64,000 nucleotides of DNA from Mytilisepta virgata (lineage: Eukaryota; Mollusca; Bivalvia; Mytilida; Mytilidae), in the NCBI GenBank assembly GCA_028015205.1, contig CM051519.1, positions 86,635,539-86,699,538 of the forward strand, given 5' to 3'. Each line of letters opens with the position of its first letter. Within the stretch, counting starts at the first letter, position 1. A model generated the notes under the pieces. That model had not been told where the DNA came from and ran no database searches. It was given only the letters and a program-made list of their open reading frames with translations. The position numbers and the translations under genes are program-made. Below are positions 19,914 through 32,700 of this stretch, one piece after another.

Positions 19914-22900
19914 GTGAGTATACGATTTCATATCTTATTTATAAACAGTCACTCCAATATTTATAATAAAAACAATGTACCGGAGATTAATTCATCACTG
20001 GATAGACTAAATTATTAAAACTGAGAATGAATTTGAAAACACTGTCATATGAAACTTGAAATTAAAGTCAAATTTCATTACATAACAATGGACTACTTTG
20101 ACTTTTGACAGTATTTCAGACATACATATGGTTGTTTAAGATAGTTTTATATTTTAAACGATACTTGAAACTGGATTTGATTCATACACAGTTATCCAGA
20201 ATGCGTGCACAACAATCATGGCAATGGATATATGATGTAGTGGACGTAGGAGGAGGGGGCGGGGGGTCGAAAACAACTGACAAACTCCATAGAACAACTA
20301 AGACAAGACCAGAACAATACAAACTCTACACTTAAAAACTAAAAACATATGAACAACATGGACCCCACTAAAAAACTGGGGGTAGACTCAGGTGCTACGG
20401 AAGAGTAATCAGTCTATGCTTCCTGCAGGATGTCAATGTCAAATCCGGTATGAGGAAGGGACAACATCAATGGAACAGGTCCATTTTCATTTGGTAAACG
20501 GTTTTTTCATACCTGTCAACCAAGTCATGATGACATCCATAAAACTTTAATAAGGATGACTGCAACTTAGGAGCAACATAAACCCTGTTTGAGTAACTTT
20601 TCTGTCAGGAGCCGGGCTCTGTCCGGGAAGTCAATGTCACAAGCTCTGGAATAACGTATGAGTTGTTAAAAAATACCAAAATGACCAAATGGGTAGATCC
20701 CAAACCAGAGTGATGCACGTGGGAGATACTCCTTACTATTATTAAAATATTTATTGTCAATCAAGACGTCCGCATATAGGAGCTTAATAATTAAGACATA
20801 TTTAGATACAATGTTTAAATTGGTTAAAATGAGTATCATTATAATGCAAACTAATACGCATGTGTTGTAAGGTAATATCCCGCAAATGAACGGCCACTCA
20901 TAGTAAGGATCTCCGATAGTAGGAATACATCAAGTCCAGTGACATTCTGTTTAAAATACTAGTACTGACGATTGTAGAGGATGAGAATCATCTGTCTTTA
21001 TGATCGATTATTTCCCTATATATTTATTATACTGGTCTGTCTTTAAATTAAACACCCGAATCGTAAAAATTGATACCATAATAAACCCAAATGAATTTAC
21101 TCCCTGTTACACATTTATGTAACATATTGTATAGGGCAAATGTAGCGAATTTTCGTGCCATAGCCAACATTAATGGTAACATTTTTAATATTTTCATATC
21201 TTTATAACAGAAACTTGAAGTAAAAACCTATATTCTCTGCCAGAATTTTCACTCAGGAGATGGTAAAATTATCGGCTAATATACTGGTGACGATCTTTTC
21301 CCCCATCTGTTAACAAGGTGTACATTTACATGCATAGGAAATTCTGTACATTTTGTCCACAGAAAGAGAAAAAAATAAACATCTAAAAAAATCAAAACAA
21401 ATATCTATAGAATTTTTAAATTATTTTATTTTAATACTACACAAAGTAAAGACCAAGTCTATCACATCATGCAATTATTCTAAAAATGAAATATGATAAT
21501 TAAAAAGATATTTGTGAGATTAATATGAAGCACGTGTTGGTGTGGAAGATCATAGGAAAAGCAAATGATCAACCTTAAAACTAACAAAAGCTTTTAAAGT
21601 TTTAATTTAAGTGTATGGACGTTAATTGCTTCCTTATATGAATTCTAATATAGAATGTCCACTGTTATTATGCGACTGTTATTATTGAAAGAATGTTTAT
21701 AATATGTTACATCTGTTAATTCAATACTTGTACTATATACTAGTATGTACTTCTTTTCATTTTTTTTTTTTTTTTTTTTTTTTTTTGGCTTTCAACAAGT
21801 AAGGAATTGGACTCAGCTTTGAAATCGAACCTTTCATTGTCCTAGCTGGAAATCATTGTATAATGCACTTCTCCATGTGCTCCTTTTCTTGCATTTCTTT
21901 TACACATTACATATAACATGTGTTTTCAATATATTTACGTTCTTCTCTCGGCTTAATCGATATTATACCATATATAAAATGTTAAACCTGATATTACACT
22001 TTTCTTGGGTAACTATTATGTAAAGTTTACTTGACCAGTAAAATTTCATGTGATTTCATAATAATTTTTTCTCATAAAACTTTATGAATATGTATTTATA
22101 CGTTCAATTTCCAATTCAGTTCTCGTATGTAATAATAATGCTCTCAATAGTTCCTAGAATTGGAAATAAGATTTTTCCATATTTTGAATGTTGAAAGAAT
22201 GTAGACTTTATTCAGTGTTGATATATAAAATGTTGTTTTCTTGAAAATTTTATCTTACTAGAATTGATATTTTTGAATGTCAATTATATGAAAAAACTAG
22301 TTCCGGAGATGATACGTAATGAAAATATATTGTCTTTTTCTTATAGTATTATATCGGTGTCGGTAAATATCATATTGTTTTTATTGACAAATCCTTATAA
22401 TGACTCAATAATTGAATAATAGTATATTTCAGCAGATGATGTATACGCAGGCTCATGCTATTATCAACAGAGACTTTGTACCAATACATGTCAAGATTAC
22501 AAACATTATGAATATTGTTTAACTGGATGTTGTGGTCCCATTACTGCGGGTCTGGAAAATCGTTGCTGCGATTCTTCCGGTGCTGTTGTTGGCATAACCT
22601 TATCCGCTGTAGTATTTATAGGACTCATTGTTTTCATCTATAGAAGATACAGACAACGAAGACGTCAGATGCTCATTGATGGTATATATATCATATAACA
22701 ACGTCATTTAACGCTAGGTCCATCGTTGTGTAGAAACACCGACTGTAAACAAAAGATCTGGAACAACGTACTATATATATATATATTTCATTTGTAGTCA
22801 GAAAATATTTGACTGAAACTAACTCTAACGGGCATTACATTTACTGAAAGTAACTCTAATTAACATTACATTTACTGAAACTAACCCTAATTTAATATTA

Positions 22901-24506
22901 CATTTACTGAAACTAACTCTAATTAGCTTTATATATACTAAAACTAACCCTAATTAACATTATATTTACTGAAAGTAACCCTAATCAGCATTACATTTAC
23001 TGAAACTAACCCTAATTAACATTATATTTACTGAAACTAGCCCTAATTAGCATTACATTTACTGAAACTAACTCTAATTAGCGTTATATTTACTGAAACT
23101 AACCCTAATTAACATTATATTTACTGAAACTAACCCTAATAAGCATTACATTTACTGAAATTAACTCTAATTAGTGTTATATTTACCGAAAGTAACTCCA
23201 AATTAGCATTACATTTACTGAATCTAACCCTAATTAGCATTAGCTTGTTTGTCTTTTTGATATACATCGTTTAGTGGAGATTGTGCACATAATAATAATT
23301 GCTGCCATAGTTAAACTGCGGTAGAGTTACAAAACGAGATACATGTAGAAGGTATTTTTAGGTTTGATTATCAATCATGTAGTTTTTATGTTTTTAGGAA
23401 ATTAATTTTTAACATCTTTGGAACTTAGAAAAACTGACTGCAAGTTGACCGGTTTTGTAAAATTATTTAGTTTAGTTTATTTCAAATATTATCAGAATAG
23501 CATTTTTGGTATGATCATTAACATTATTTCAATCTCAACCATTGTCATCATCATTACGCCTGCTAGTACAATAATTGAAAACAATGACACAATAACACAG
23601 CGTATTATGGGCATATTTAAAAATATTCAGAACCGAGAAATATTTTTCAAACTCAAAAGTTTAACATTTTAAATGTAGAAATTTTAACTTTAACTTAATT
23701 TAAATTCTGATATGTAAAATTTCTAAATTTGGACATTTGAAGTCAAAATTTTAAGTTTACGAAAGTTTAACTTTGAAAAGGTCGAAAATTTGAGGTCATA
23801 TTATAAAAGTCGAAATCTCGAAATTTTTAATGTATTTGACTATTCAAAATATTTTTAACAAGTCCCTCAAACGTTTTCGTATACATACAAGGTTACTGCA
23901 ATATTGATTCCGTTTTTTGAAAATCTAGTGTTCATGATGCGGGGGTATATTTAGTGGATATTATACACCATTTTTAGCGCAATTTAAATTATTGTGGTCG
24001 GGTTTTATTAATGGAGGAAGTCTAAGTACTCAGAAATAACCATTGACTTTCTAGAACACAAATAATCATTGTCCATCAAGATTTGATTTCGAAACTTTCA
24101 TTTAAGAGTGTTGCGAGGCTAGTAATCATTAGCATGTATGACGAACTACCTAGCAAAGGGCAACCAAGCCTTCCCAATTCTAACAAAGGTGAAGATCAGC
24201 TATGTCCTATATGTAAAACGAAAAGCAGCGAGAAAAAAAATTCTTTTCTCATTATTCAGATGTTACATAGCGGGTCTGAAATTTAATATGCACTGACCTG
24301 TGTTTTTATAGAATCTATTGCTGGTATGGACAAAAATATTTCGTCATATTAAAAAGTAGTACTATGAACAATAAATTTCAGGTTTACGAAGGGACAGATC
24401 CAGATTGGTTCCTAGTTTCAGCAGAACAGGACACGATTTTACACACGACGAAACAAACAGACTGGTTAATACAGAAGAAAACTCAGCGATGTCATATATG
24501 ATATAA
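19880..24506 (+). CDS. CYYR1-like cysteine-rich single-pass membrane protein, copy 2 (about 135 aa, three exons)
   Basis: Exons 19880-19913, 22433-22681 and 24382-24506, with the same phase-1/phase-1 plan as copy 1. Signal peptide MEKLIILGLFLPDDVYA, then an eight-cysteine domain starting GSCYY and sharing YEYCLTGCCG and a final CC. A membrane segment (GITLSAVVFIGLIVFIY), the basic RRYRQRRRQ and a short tail follow. The tail lacks the proline-rich part of copy 1 and ends in SAMSYMI, where the stop falls in the first unit of a 30-bp minisatellite. The exon 2 acceptor is a tandem CAGCAG, so two forms differing by one codon are possible. It arose from tandem duplication with copy 1. Function is unknown; the surface-adaptor idea is inference. 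Confidence 0.75.
20340..20668 (-). pseudogene. Reverse-transcriptase-type retroelement relic, C-terminal end
   Basis: On the minus strand one frame reads QLIRYSRACDIDFPDR and ARLLTEKLLKQG, and after a shift the next reads SLLKFYGCHHDLVDRYEK. I recall this pair of motifs from the C-terminal ends of multicopy reverse-transcriptase proteins in bivalve and other invertebrate genomes. The rest of the protein is absent. It sits in intron 1 of CYYR1-like copy 2. Element class (LINE or Penelope-like) is not resolvable here. Confidence 0.6.
20669..22432 (+). other. Rest of intron 1 of CYYR1-like copy 2
   Basis: AT-rich, with a T run of about 28-30 bases at 21757-21786; no further gene or mobile element recognised. 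Confidence 0.5.
22433..22681 (+). CDS. CYYR1-like copy 2, exon 2 (Cys-rich domain and membrane segment)
   Basis: Acceptor TTTCAG|CAG|ATGATG, a NAGNAG site; donor GATG|GTATAT. 249 nt (246 with the second AG). Confidence 0.8.
22814..23240. repeat. 31-bp minisatellite in intron 2 of copy 2
   Basis: About 14 units of TGAAACTAACCCTAATTA plus CATTATATTTAC, with regular variants (CTCTAATT, CATTACATTTAC). Units carry AACCCTAA, a telomere-like word, but not a true telomere array. Confidence 0.9.
24382..24506 (+). CDS. CYYR1-like copy 2, exon 3 (tail ending in a minisatellite)
   Basis: Acceptor AATTTCAG|G. Encodes a Arg/Ser/Thr/Asn-rich tail; the last five residues (MSYMI) and the TAA lie in the first repeat unit. 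Confidence 0.6.
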
Positions 24507-25083
24507 TATATACAATGTATGACATATTAATATAATATACACAATGTATGGCATATATGATATAATATATACAATGTATGACATATATGATTAATATACA
24601 CAATGTATGGCATATATGATATAATATATACAATGTATGACAAAAATGATATAATATACACAATGTATGATATAATATATACAATGTATGATATAATATA
24701 TACAATATATGACATGTATGATATAATATATACAATGTATGACATGTATGATATATTATATACAATATATGACATGTATGATATAATATATACAATGTAT
24801 GACATGTATAATATATACAATATATGGCATGTATGATATAATATATACAATGTATGACATGTATGATATAATATATACAATGTATGACATATATGATATA
24901 ATATATACAATATATCACATGTATGATATAATATATACAATATATCACATGTATGATATAATATATACAATGTATGACATGTATGATATAATATATAAAA
25001 TATATGACATGTATAATATAATATATACAATGTATGACATGTATGATATAATATATACAATATATGACATGTATGATATACGT
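24489..25083. repeat. 30-bp AT-rich minisatellite
   Basis: About 20 units of ATGTATGACATGTATGATAT plus AATATATACA with point variants. Long open frames on both strands are by-products of the 30-bp (multiple of three) period. Confidence 0.95.
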
Positions 25084-25576
25084 GTAGCAATAGGGATTAA
25101 CAGTTAAAGCATTTATAATTTAAAAAACCCTAAGACTGATTGTATGCTTGATTAAAGTAGAGGGATTATAAATTTATGAAATTAGTATAGGAAATACGGT
25201 ATGATATACACCAAACATACCATATATATATAGTTCAACTAAATTAAAATAAATGTATAGAACGCATTTGAGTCATTTATTTCGCATTGAATGTTCATTT
25301 GCACAAAGGAGGGTGGGGCAAAGAGGTCAACTTTTATATTTATTGAATACAAAGCTACATTTAATGCATCAAGAGAATTTTGATAGACTGATTTGTCAGA
25401 AAACCTTATACCAACATATTCATTTGGAAAGGAAATTACGTGTATCTTATGTTTAAAGGAATGCAAAGTTTGCCATCGATTCATATGTATTTTATATTAT
25501 TCATGTTAACAGGAATGCAATGTTGCAATCGATTCGTTACTGTTCCTATTGTTTCTATCTGCTTCATCAGAAACCC
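25084..25576. other. Non-coding flank of CYYR1-like copy 2
   Basis: Nothing recognised. Confidence 0.4.
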
Positions 25577-26178
25577 ACGGGCGGTCGAGCTTACGCTACG
25601 GTAAAGCTAGGTTCACACTGCCGATCAGATCAACTCGATTAAGCCCGATCAAGACAGATCGGGAGACTGGTCTGACTCGCTGATGGTCGAGTAGAGATCG
25701 AAAAGTGATCGATAGTGGTCGAGTAGAGATCGGTTATGGGTCGAGTTAGTCTGGGAATCCAATATAATAGTGGTTGCAGTGATCGTGAAGCGATTAGGGA
25801 TTGGTCGAGTAAAGGTCGAGATGATCGAATAATGATCGGTAATATATTTGTATCCCGACCAAACTCGATCTCTACACGATCTTTTCCCGATCAATTCGAC
25901 CGCTAGTCGACGAATACCCGATCTTTTCTCGAGTGCTTGGCCTCTCGATCGCTACTCTAATTTTTTTTACATGTCAAAAATTGTCGGGTAGAAAATCGGA
26001 GCGATACCGGAGCGATACCGAGCAAGGCAGACCACCCCGAACATCCTTGTCGAGCTAGTCAGACCACTCTCCCGATCGCTTAATCTGTCTGGATCGAGTT
26101 GATCTGATTGGCAGTGCGAACCTAATTGTCCATACCCGACCTACTTTAGGGTAGCATAGCGTAAGAGCGACCGGTCGT
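25577..26178. mobile_element. TIR element with GATC-dense interior
   Basis: Ends CGGTCGAGCTTACGCTA (left) and TAGCGTAAGAGCGACCGG (right) are inverted, with an inner inverted block AGGTTCACACTGCC / GGCAGTGCGAACCT and GATCAGATCAACTCGAT. About 18 GATC words occur in roughly 500 bp. No transposase or clear target duplication seen; class unknown. Confidence 0.7.
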
Positions 26179-27898
26179 GTATTTTCGACAATGCTTGGGT
26201 TTTAAATTCGTGTTCCTTCTATTAATTATTGTATTGCAAATGTTCATTCACAGAAAATGTGCGATCAATTAATACAAATGTGGGACATTTTGTAATATAA
26301 TTTAATTTGCCGCATAAATTGAAGCTCAAATTTTTAAAATAACAGACACTGTTTTAATTTCCGAATACATCTTACTTTTTGATTGAAGAATACAACTAAA
26401 CCAAGGGACAATATATTATTTCAAAACAACTGACCACAAAAGAGCTTAGCAATAGCGCATCAATCAATATCACTCTCTCTAGTCAGGAAAAAAAAAAGAA
26501 AATACGTACTAGTATACACAAACATAAACGGCAATCCTGCGTTAATAAAACAACATTCTAGCGAAACAGAACATAATATCTAAGGATATCGATGACCAAA
26601 AGCCTACAATTCGGTGAGAATTGTGTAAAAAAATTGAAAACCAAAAATAACTTCAATTGTTTCCTCAAGATGAAGAACAGGAATAAAAATGCTACCTTTT
26701 TGTGTCATATTTAATCATTACATGGGTTGCCTTGTTATGTATATTAAACCGTCAGTATATGATACAGACAACAGTTAACAACAAATAGATCAGCAACAAC
26801 TACTGGAATATAGCAGTGAAATAAAAGTATCAATTTCGCTTAGTGTCGAAATACTGGTTACTGAGTTGGTTATATCCCGGGGTTATATCCTCGGAGACTT
26901 GAATTCTACCAGCAGCAGTGTCGACTCGGTATTAAAAATAAATTCTTTGATACCAATTCTGATGCTCAAGATGTGCACACTTCGTCGATTTACGATTATT
27001 CAAACCAGTAAAGCAATATGCGAAAATAACCCGTTTTTTCAGCTCACAATTCGGAAATTTCAGCCATTGGAATCTGGACTACAAGTTTAAATTTGGTTAC
27101 GGTTACTGAACTTTTTACCCCTGAGCAGGGAATGGAATGGGATTTATGCTTTGAAAGTATTTGCTATGAAATTTGGTATCTAATATCCAGTTTTTTTTTA
27201 ATTTTCGTGTTTGAATCTTCTGTACTTCTTGGATTATTATTTCCTTTTTTGCCAAAGAGACGTGATTTGTCCCAATGGTCAGAAGAAAATATCTCATGTC
27301 ATAACGTTTTTCTTTGTTCCCCTTAATTTTAGTCAAATTGTTAATGATGGTACATTAAAGCACCTAAGATCGGACATCATCCTGGTGCGACCATCGCTAC
27401 TAATATTAGATATGAAACAATTTGGAATTAATCTTATGATTTTAGATTTTAGGTGGGGTTATTAAGTTTTTCATCATTTGATAAAAATGTATCGGAGGGA
27501 TTGTCTTACATTTCCTTCTTCAGAATAAATATTTCAAGATATTTTGTTACGGTGGTTCAAGAATATCTGAATGTGTATTCCCAAGGAGGAATAGTGATTA
27601 TCTTGCATAAATTATGTTTCACTGTAAATATAAGGTTGTTCCTCAAATGAAAATTTCCAATAAACTTCTGTCCGGATCTGGCGGCATGCAGTCAAGGTTG
27701 GTATGGATCTTATGAACCTTTAGAAGGCGATATGGTGTTTGGACATAATTTGAAAGAACCCGTTTAATGCTGGTTGGGCTTGACTGTTTATTATGTCATT
27801 GTGGACCTTACCTGTTATCCATGTTGTTGTTTATTGGTTTCATTTGTTCTTCTTGTATGTAGTACGGTCAAATCATAGACCACCAGTCACAATTACTT
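26179..27898. other. Intergenic, nothing recognised
   Basis: Short open frames here have no family-like motifs. Confidence 0.4.
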
Positions 27899-27972
27899 AA
27901 AGACTTGATCTGAACTTACCATGTATTTAATTACATAAAGACTTGATCTTAACTTACCATGTATTTAATTTC
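27896..27972. repeat. Tandem duplication of about 38 bp
   Basis: Two copies of AAAGACTTGATCT followed by AACTTACCATGTATTTAATT. Confidence 0.8.
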
Positions 27973-28163
27973 GTATTTTCTCACAGAGACCCATTCAGTT
28001 AGGCTGTTGCGGCTAAATTAATTGGCAAGACCACTTCAAATTTAAGCCCTTTTCTCACAGAGACCTATGTTAAAACTAAATCAGTTTTGTTGTTGCGGAC
28101 AAATGAACGGTTAAAAAGGTCGACGCGCAATTTCATGACCACTGGTCACAATTTTGAACTTAA

Positions 28164-28703
28164 GGTAAAGTATTCGTAAATGACCCGTCCTACGAAAATT
28201 TTAAAATTTTGCATGTGATAAGATATTGATAAAAGACAGCAATATATGCAAAAAAAATATAGGGTCATAAACTTAGTTTTTAAAATATAGCAATCTGAAG
28301 TTTAGCTGATTTAACATAGATTATACGGGCGAAATGGTGGGGAAATTCCATTCATCAGGCATTTTCTAATTACTTGGTCCTACGATTTTTTTAAAAAATT
28401 AGATACTTCAATCTTTAAGATAAAAGAAAATTAATGATACCAAATAATCACTTGACAACCAGGCTTGTTTTCTTTGTAGAAATCTAGCTGAAATACCGAC
28501 TGGATTGGGAATTTAACTATAAAACCGTGTGATTCGATGACGCTGGTCGACATTAGTGCGTTACACATCAACTTTTGCACTGAATGTACATCTCCTATGG
28601 CATTACGACCTCTGGTCAAAGGGAAGTAACTTCCGTAACGAAACCAAGATCAGCGACGTTTCGCGGAATCCGCATGGTGGGGCTGATTTACGAATACTCT
28701 ACC
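28164..28703. mobile_element. TTAA-flanked MITE, piggyBac-like target
   Basis: Inverted ends GGTAAAGTATTCGTAAAT and ATTTACGAATACTCTACC, each bordered by TTAA (28160-28163 and 28704-28707). 540 bp, no transposase. TTAA targeting fits the piggyBac superfamily; the end sequence alone does not prove it. Confidence 0.7.
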
Positions 28704-29459
28704 TTAAAGGCCATGTTGTTTCCGAGAAAGACAGATGCATTTTTTTCACATAGGTTATGCAAACCTTTGACAGCCATTATGATGGATACATTTAGCAAGG
28801 TTTCCACAGACCATTCCATCATATCTAACATGTCTAATGTTCTTGTTGATCAAGTCACCTTTGTATCTACCCCTTTTTCGGGCCCTTTTTATGCACCGAT
28901 ATCTCCGAATGTGATAAAATAACTTCTATTTACTTTGATAACCAATGACATCGGACATTCTTATTTTACTGGACTGAATTTTGCTTTCAAAAATGATGTT
29001 CTAATTCAGGAAGAGCTTTGAAATCACAACAGTATTAGAAAAACTATTATCAAGTTTGTCAGCACAAAAGCAGTGGCAAAGGAACAATGGTTTCATAAAC
29101 GAGATACCCTTGTGTCAAGTGGTACAGCCACATTCAGCCAAGAATAATAGAATAAGCTTTCAAGTTTCTTTAACATTTTTGAAAGTGTGGTAACGAGGTC
29201 ATTTTTGACGGTTGAATGATTATATAGTGTCAAGTGTTCTGTGACTGCAGCAAATGTGAGGTACTGTTCTACCATTGCAGTGCTTCAACCTTCGGTTGGT
29301 TAGCAGAGTACTCAGTTTCCATTGTCCAATGCGTTTGAGATTGTTTTAAGTTGGATAATGGATTAAGATATGGGTGAGCTGAAGATTCTAAACTACTTAA
29401 CTTACATTACACTGTTATTTGTATTTAGTTACAAATTCCAATTATAGACACCTGAAATA

Positions 29460-29628
29460 ATTCTAATGCAACATAACATATAACGTCCTTTTTGATTGGA
29501 TAACGTCAAGCGTAAAATCCACGGTTTACCGTCGGAACCATTGACGACAACGTTGCGCAAACTCATTTGACGTTTCCTGTTTATTTTTTATTCTATTTTT
29601 TAACGTTTAACGGAGGTTGCATTAGAAT
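29460..29628. repeat. Short TIR element, about 169 bp
   Basis: ATTCTAATGCAAC at the left is repeated inverted (GTTGCATTAGAAT) at the right. Confidence 0.55.
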
Positions 29629-29796
29629 GGGGATAACTGTATTGTATTTTATCAGGTGCCGACATAAACCGGTGGTTTTACCATCGCAAATATCCGTTTA
29701 CATGGCTCCGCTACGCGTCGCCAGGTAAACTCAATTTGCGACGGTAAAACCAGCGGTTTACGTCGGCAACTGATAAAATACAATACAGTTATCCCC
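29629..29796. repeat. Palindromic foldback MITE, 168 bp
   Basis: Starts GGGGATAACTGTATTG and ends with its complement. Arms of about 75 bp share GTATTTTATCAG, GCCGAC and GGTTTTACC with few mismatches; the centre is CGCTACGCGTCG. Directly abuts the preceding element. Confidence 0.85.
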
Positions 29797-32700
29797 TAAT
29801 TAGTTCCCCAGTAAAGCATCAACCACATTAAAGGGACATATCAGTACTACTGCCTTATTACAAAGAAAATCTGAAGCACTACATCCATTGTAGTGTACCT
29901 GTAAGTAAACTATCACTGCTCTTACATGGTTACATAACAACAGAAATGTATATTTAAATATATCTATTTGAACAGAAAAGAGGGTTTCTGGCAATTGGAA
30001 GTTCAAATAACTGTATGATTAAAGTTTCATTGGTGCCTTAATAAAGTAACTGTTTAACAGCACTTTCTGTGTCAGAAACATGGAAGCAACTAGTAATTTC
30101 ATTTCTAAATGATGAAATTATACAACAACAAAAGAAAATTTTTCCTTAAAGAGAAGTTTATTAAAAATAAACACACACCTTGAAATTATGTAAGAAATAG
30201 TTATTTTATGTACATTTCTTTTATTTCTATACATATCACAGGAAAAACATAATTCTTTGTATTTTAACAATTCATATTTAATTCTTTTCATTACAAAACA
30301 AATGTTGAAATTCAGAAAAAGAAAAAAAAAACACCAAACTGTAAGTTGTAGGACTACTTGTAACAGTTATTTAACACCTTAAGGAATTGTGTGCTTTGTT
30401 TTGATTTCACGGTCTAGATAATATCTCTCAAAACCTCAGTAATATAACACATAATCATTGTTTATTCTTTGAAACAACATGAATTATCTTTCATTTCAAA
30501 TTTTATAATTCAATCAATCATCATTTGCATTTCACTGATTCAAATGTCATTCATAATAAATAATCATTAACTCAAAACTTTACTTTCAAATAATGCATTT
30601 TCCCAGTGGCTCTGAAATTAAACTTGTCCAAACAAGTGGAAACCTCATGGGTGAAAATACAGAAATTGTCAAAAACTGGAAATTGGACAGGTTTTTTTCT
30701 ATTTTTTTCTTAAGGAATATTTATATAGATGCAAAATTATTAAAAATCAAGAAATCTGGCATATTCCAGGAAACTTTCACCGTTGCAATCTTAATTAATC
30801 AGTTAAATATATTCATACCACAAATCTTACTTTGTATTGTGTTCCACCCATCTTTGTTTATATTTTTAAATACAGGGTAAGAAAACAATTCCACAATCAA
30901 CAGAACACAAACAAAAAACTGTAAGAAATCTGAAAATTCTCTTAAAAACATTTGAAAAAATTTGTTCTTGAATACAGTCATTGTGAAATATTAGCTTTGT
31001 TAATTATAATTAACAGTATATACACAATTTGAACATTTCTATTGCTACAAAAAAGTAGCAATTCCTGCTGTAAAATAATCACATTTTCAGATACATACAT
31101 ACAAACTGACACACAAAGTTTATTTTTGAAAGTTTTTTTTAAGAAATAAGTTCGATATAATAGGAGTATTCTAATTTTTAATCTACAATGTTAAAAAATT
31201 TTAAATGCTTAGCTAAATAGTTTTCATGTAAATCACTCCAATGAAATACTGATACTTTGCTATGTGGTGAGATTCTTTTTTTTAAGACTGTGGAATCTAG
31301 ACCTAGCTTCAAGTATATATAGTAGATTTCATAAATAAAATTTGGTGACCAACTAAAGCCCAATTATAAAGCTGTTTATCTCCATCCAAAGGACTTTAAA
31401 AAAAAGATTTATGTAAAATACATATCAATAAATGCTATAAAACAGCCTTAATTACTTAAATTTTCAATGTATCCTACAATCTTATGAACTTACAGACAGT
31501 ATAACTGTTTTGATCTTGAATGTCACTTGAATTAATGCCATCATTGCACTGACAAGTAGAAATTCAGTACAACGATGTAATCAAACTATAACATAATTTT
31601 CACAAAGCTGTTTGACACTATATTAACAGATTTTTTGCCATTGGTCATTCCATATGTAAAGTGAAAGGTTACAGTGCAAATGTCAATGAAACAATATTCA
31701 CTTAGAATTTAAAACATGATAATAAATTGATTACCGGTATACCTTGGCATTGGCGTAGAACCTTCACTGATGAGAAAAACTCTACACCAAGACAATCAAT
31801 GAATGGTATCTCAAAATACTATTGTACGGTTATGCAGTTGTAAACTTGAATTCTACTGGCTGCCTTGCCATCTGCAAAATAACCATGTTCGCCATACACA
31901 ACACAATCAAATTGCCCCCAAAAAGAAAACTTCTTACAAAACATGTGCCTGTAGCCAACCAGCAATCGCGTTGTAATATGTTGACCTTTAATCATGTGTG
32001 CTCAACCTGTTGACCTTAAATCATGTGTGCTATAAAAAGAACAAAGTAAGGAACACGCTGTCTTGTGATAACCTTAGTGTATTGCCCTACATAACGCAAG
32101 TTGACCTGTTAACCGTTCGGCGAATGGAAAATTCCACTGGTTGACATCTATACATGCATGACGCAATCTAGGGCTTTATCGATCTAGAGCAATTCAAATA
32201 AAATATATTTATTATACTTCTCTGTAATATATCATACAAAATTGAAAGTCATAACACATGTAAACAAGTGTGGACCCTAAAAGATGTCTCGCCTGTCCGC
32301 GCTTGACCCAGAATAACATGCACTATCAAAGACCATGCTATCATTTGCCTACCATTATGGTACATTTGAAACAGACATGCGAAAGCTGTTATGTGATTAC
32401 TTGAGCAATTAATTAATTGAGGTCAAGGACAAAAGCCATATGTCAGAAACTGACCTCATCAAAAAACCTTAATATGGTCACTGGACCGTGAATTGAGGTC
32501 AAGGACAAAAGGCATATATATATCCCCTGTCCACGCTTTATCCTAAAGCTTATATGACCAATAATACAGTAACTTCTATAGCTATAGTATATTGTCATAA
32601 TTGCTTAAAACAATATTTTTAAAATCTTACTGTGCATTGCCAAGAACCATACCGGTCTATCAATTGCTATTGTCTGACTAATCTGGGAATTTGAATAGGC

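Noticed and set aside
24466..25107. Long open frames on both strands with Tyr/Ile/Met/His repeats
   Set aside because: They come from the 30-bp minisatellite, whose period is a multiple of three; not protein genes.
28431..28922. Frames over the TTAA MITE
   Set aside because: They overlap the element end and have no motif.
29093..29275. 60-codon minus-strand frame with coding-like composition
   Set aside because: No recognised motif and no extension on either side; cannot be supported as a gene.
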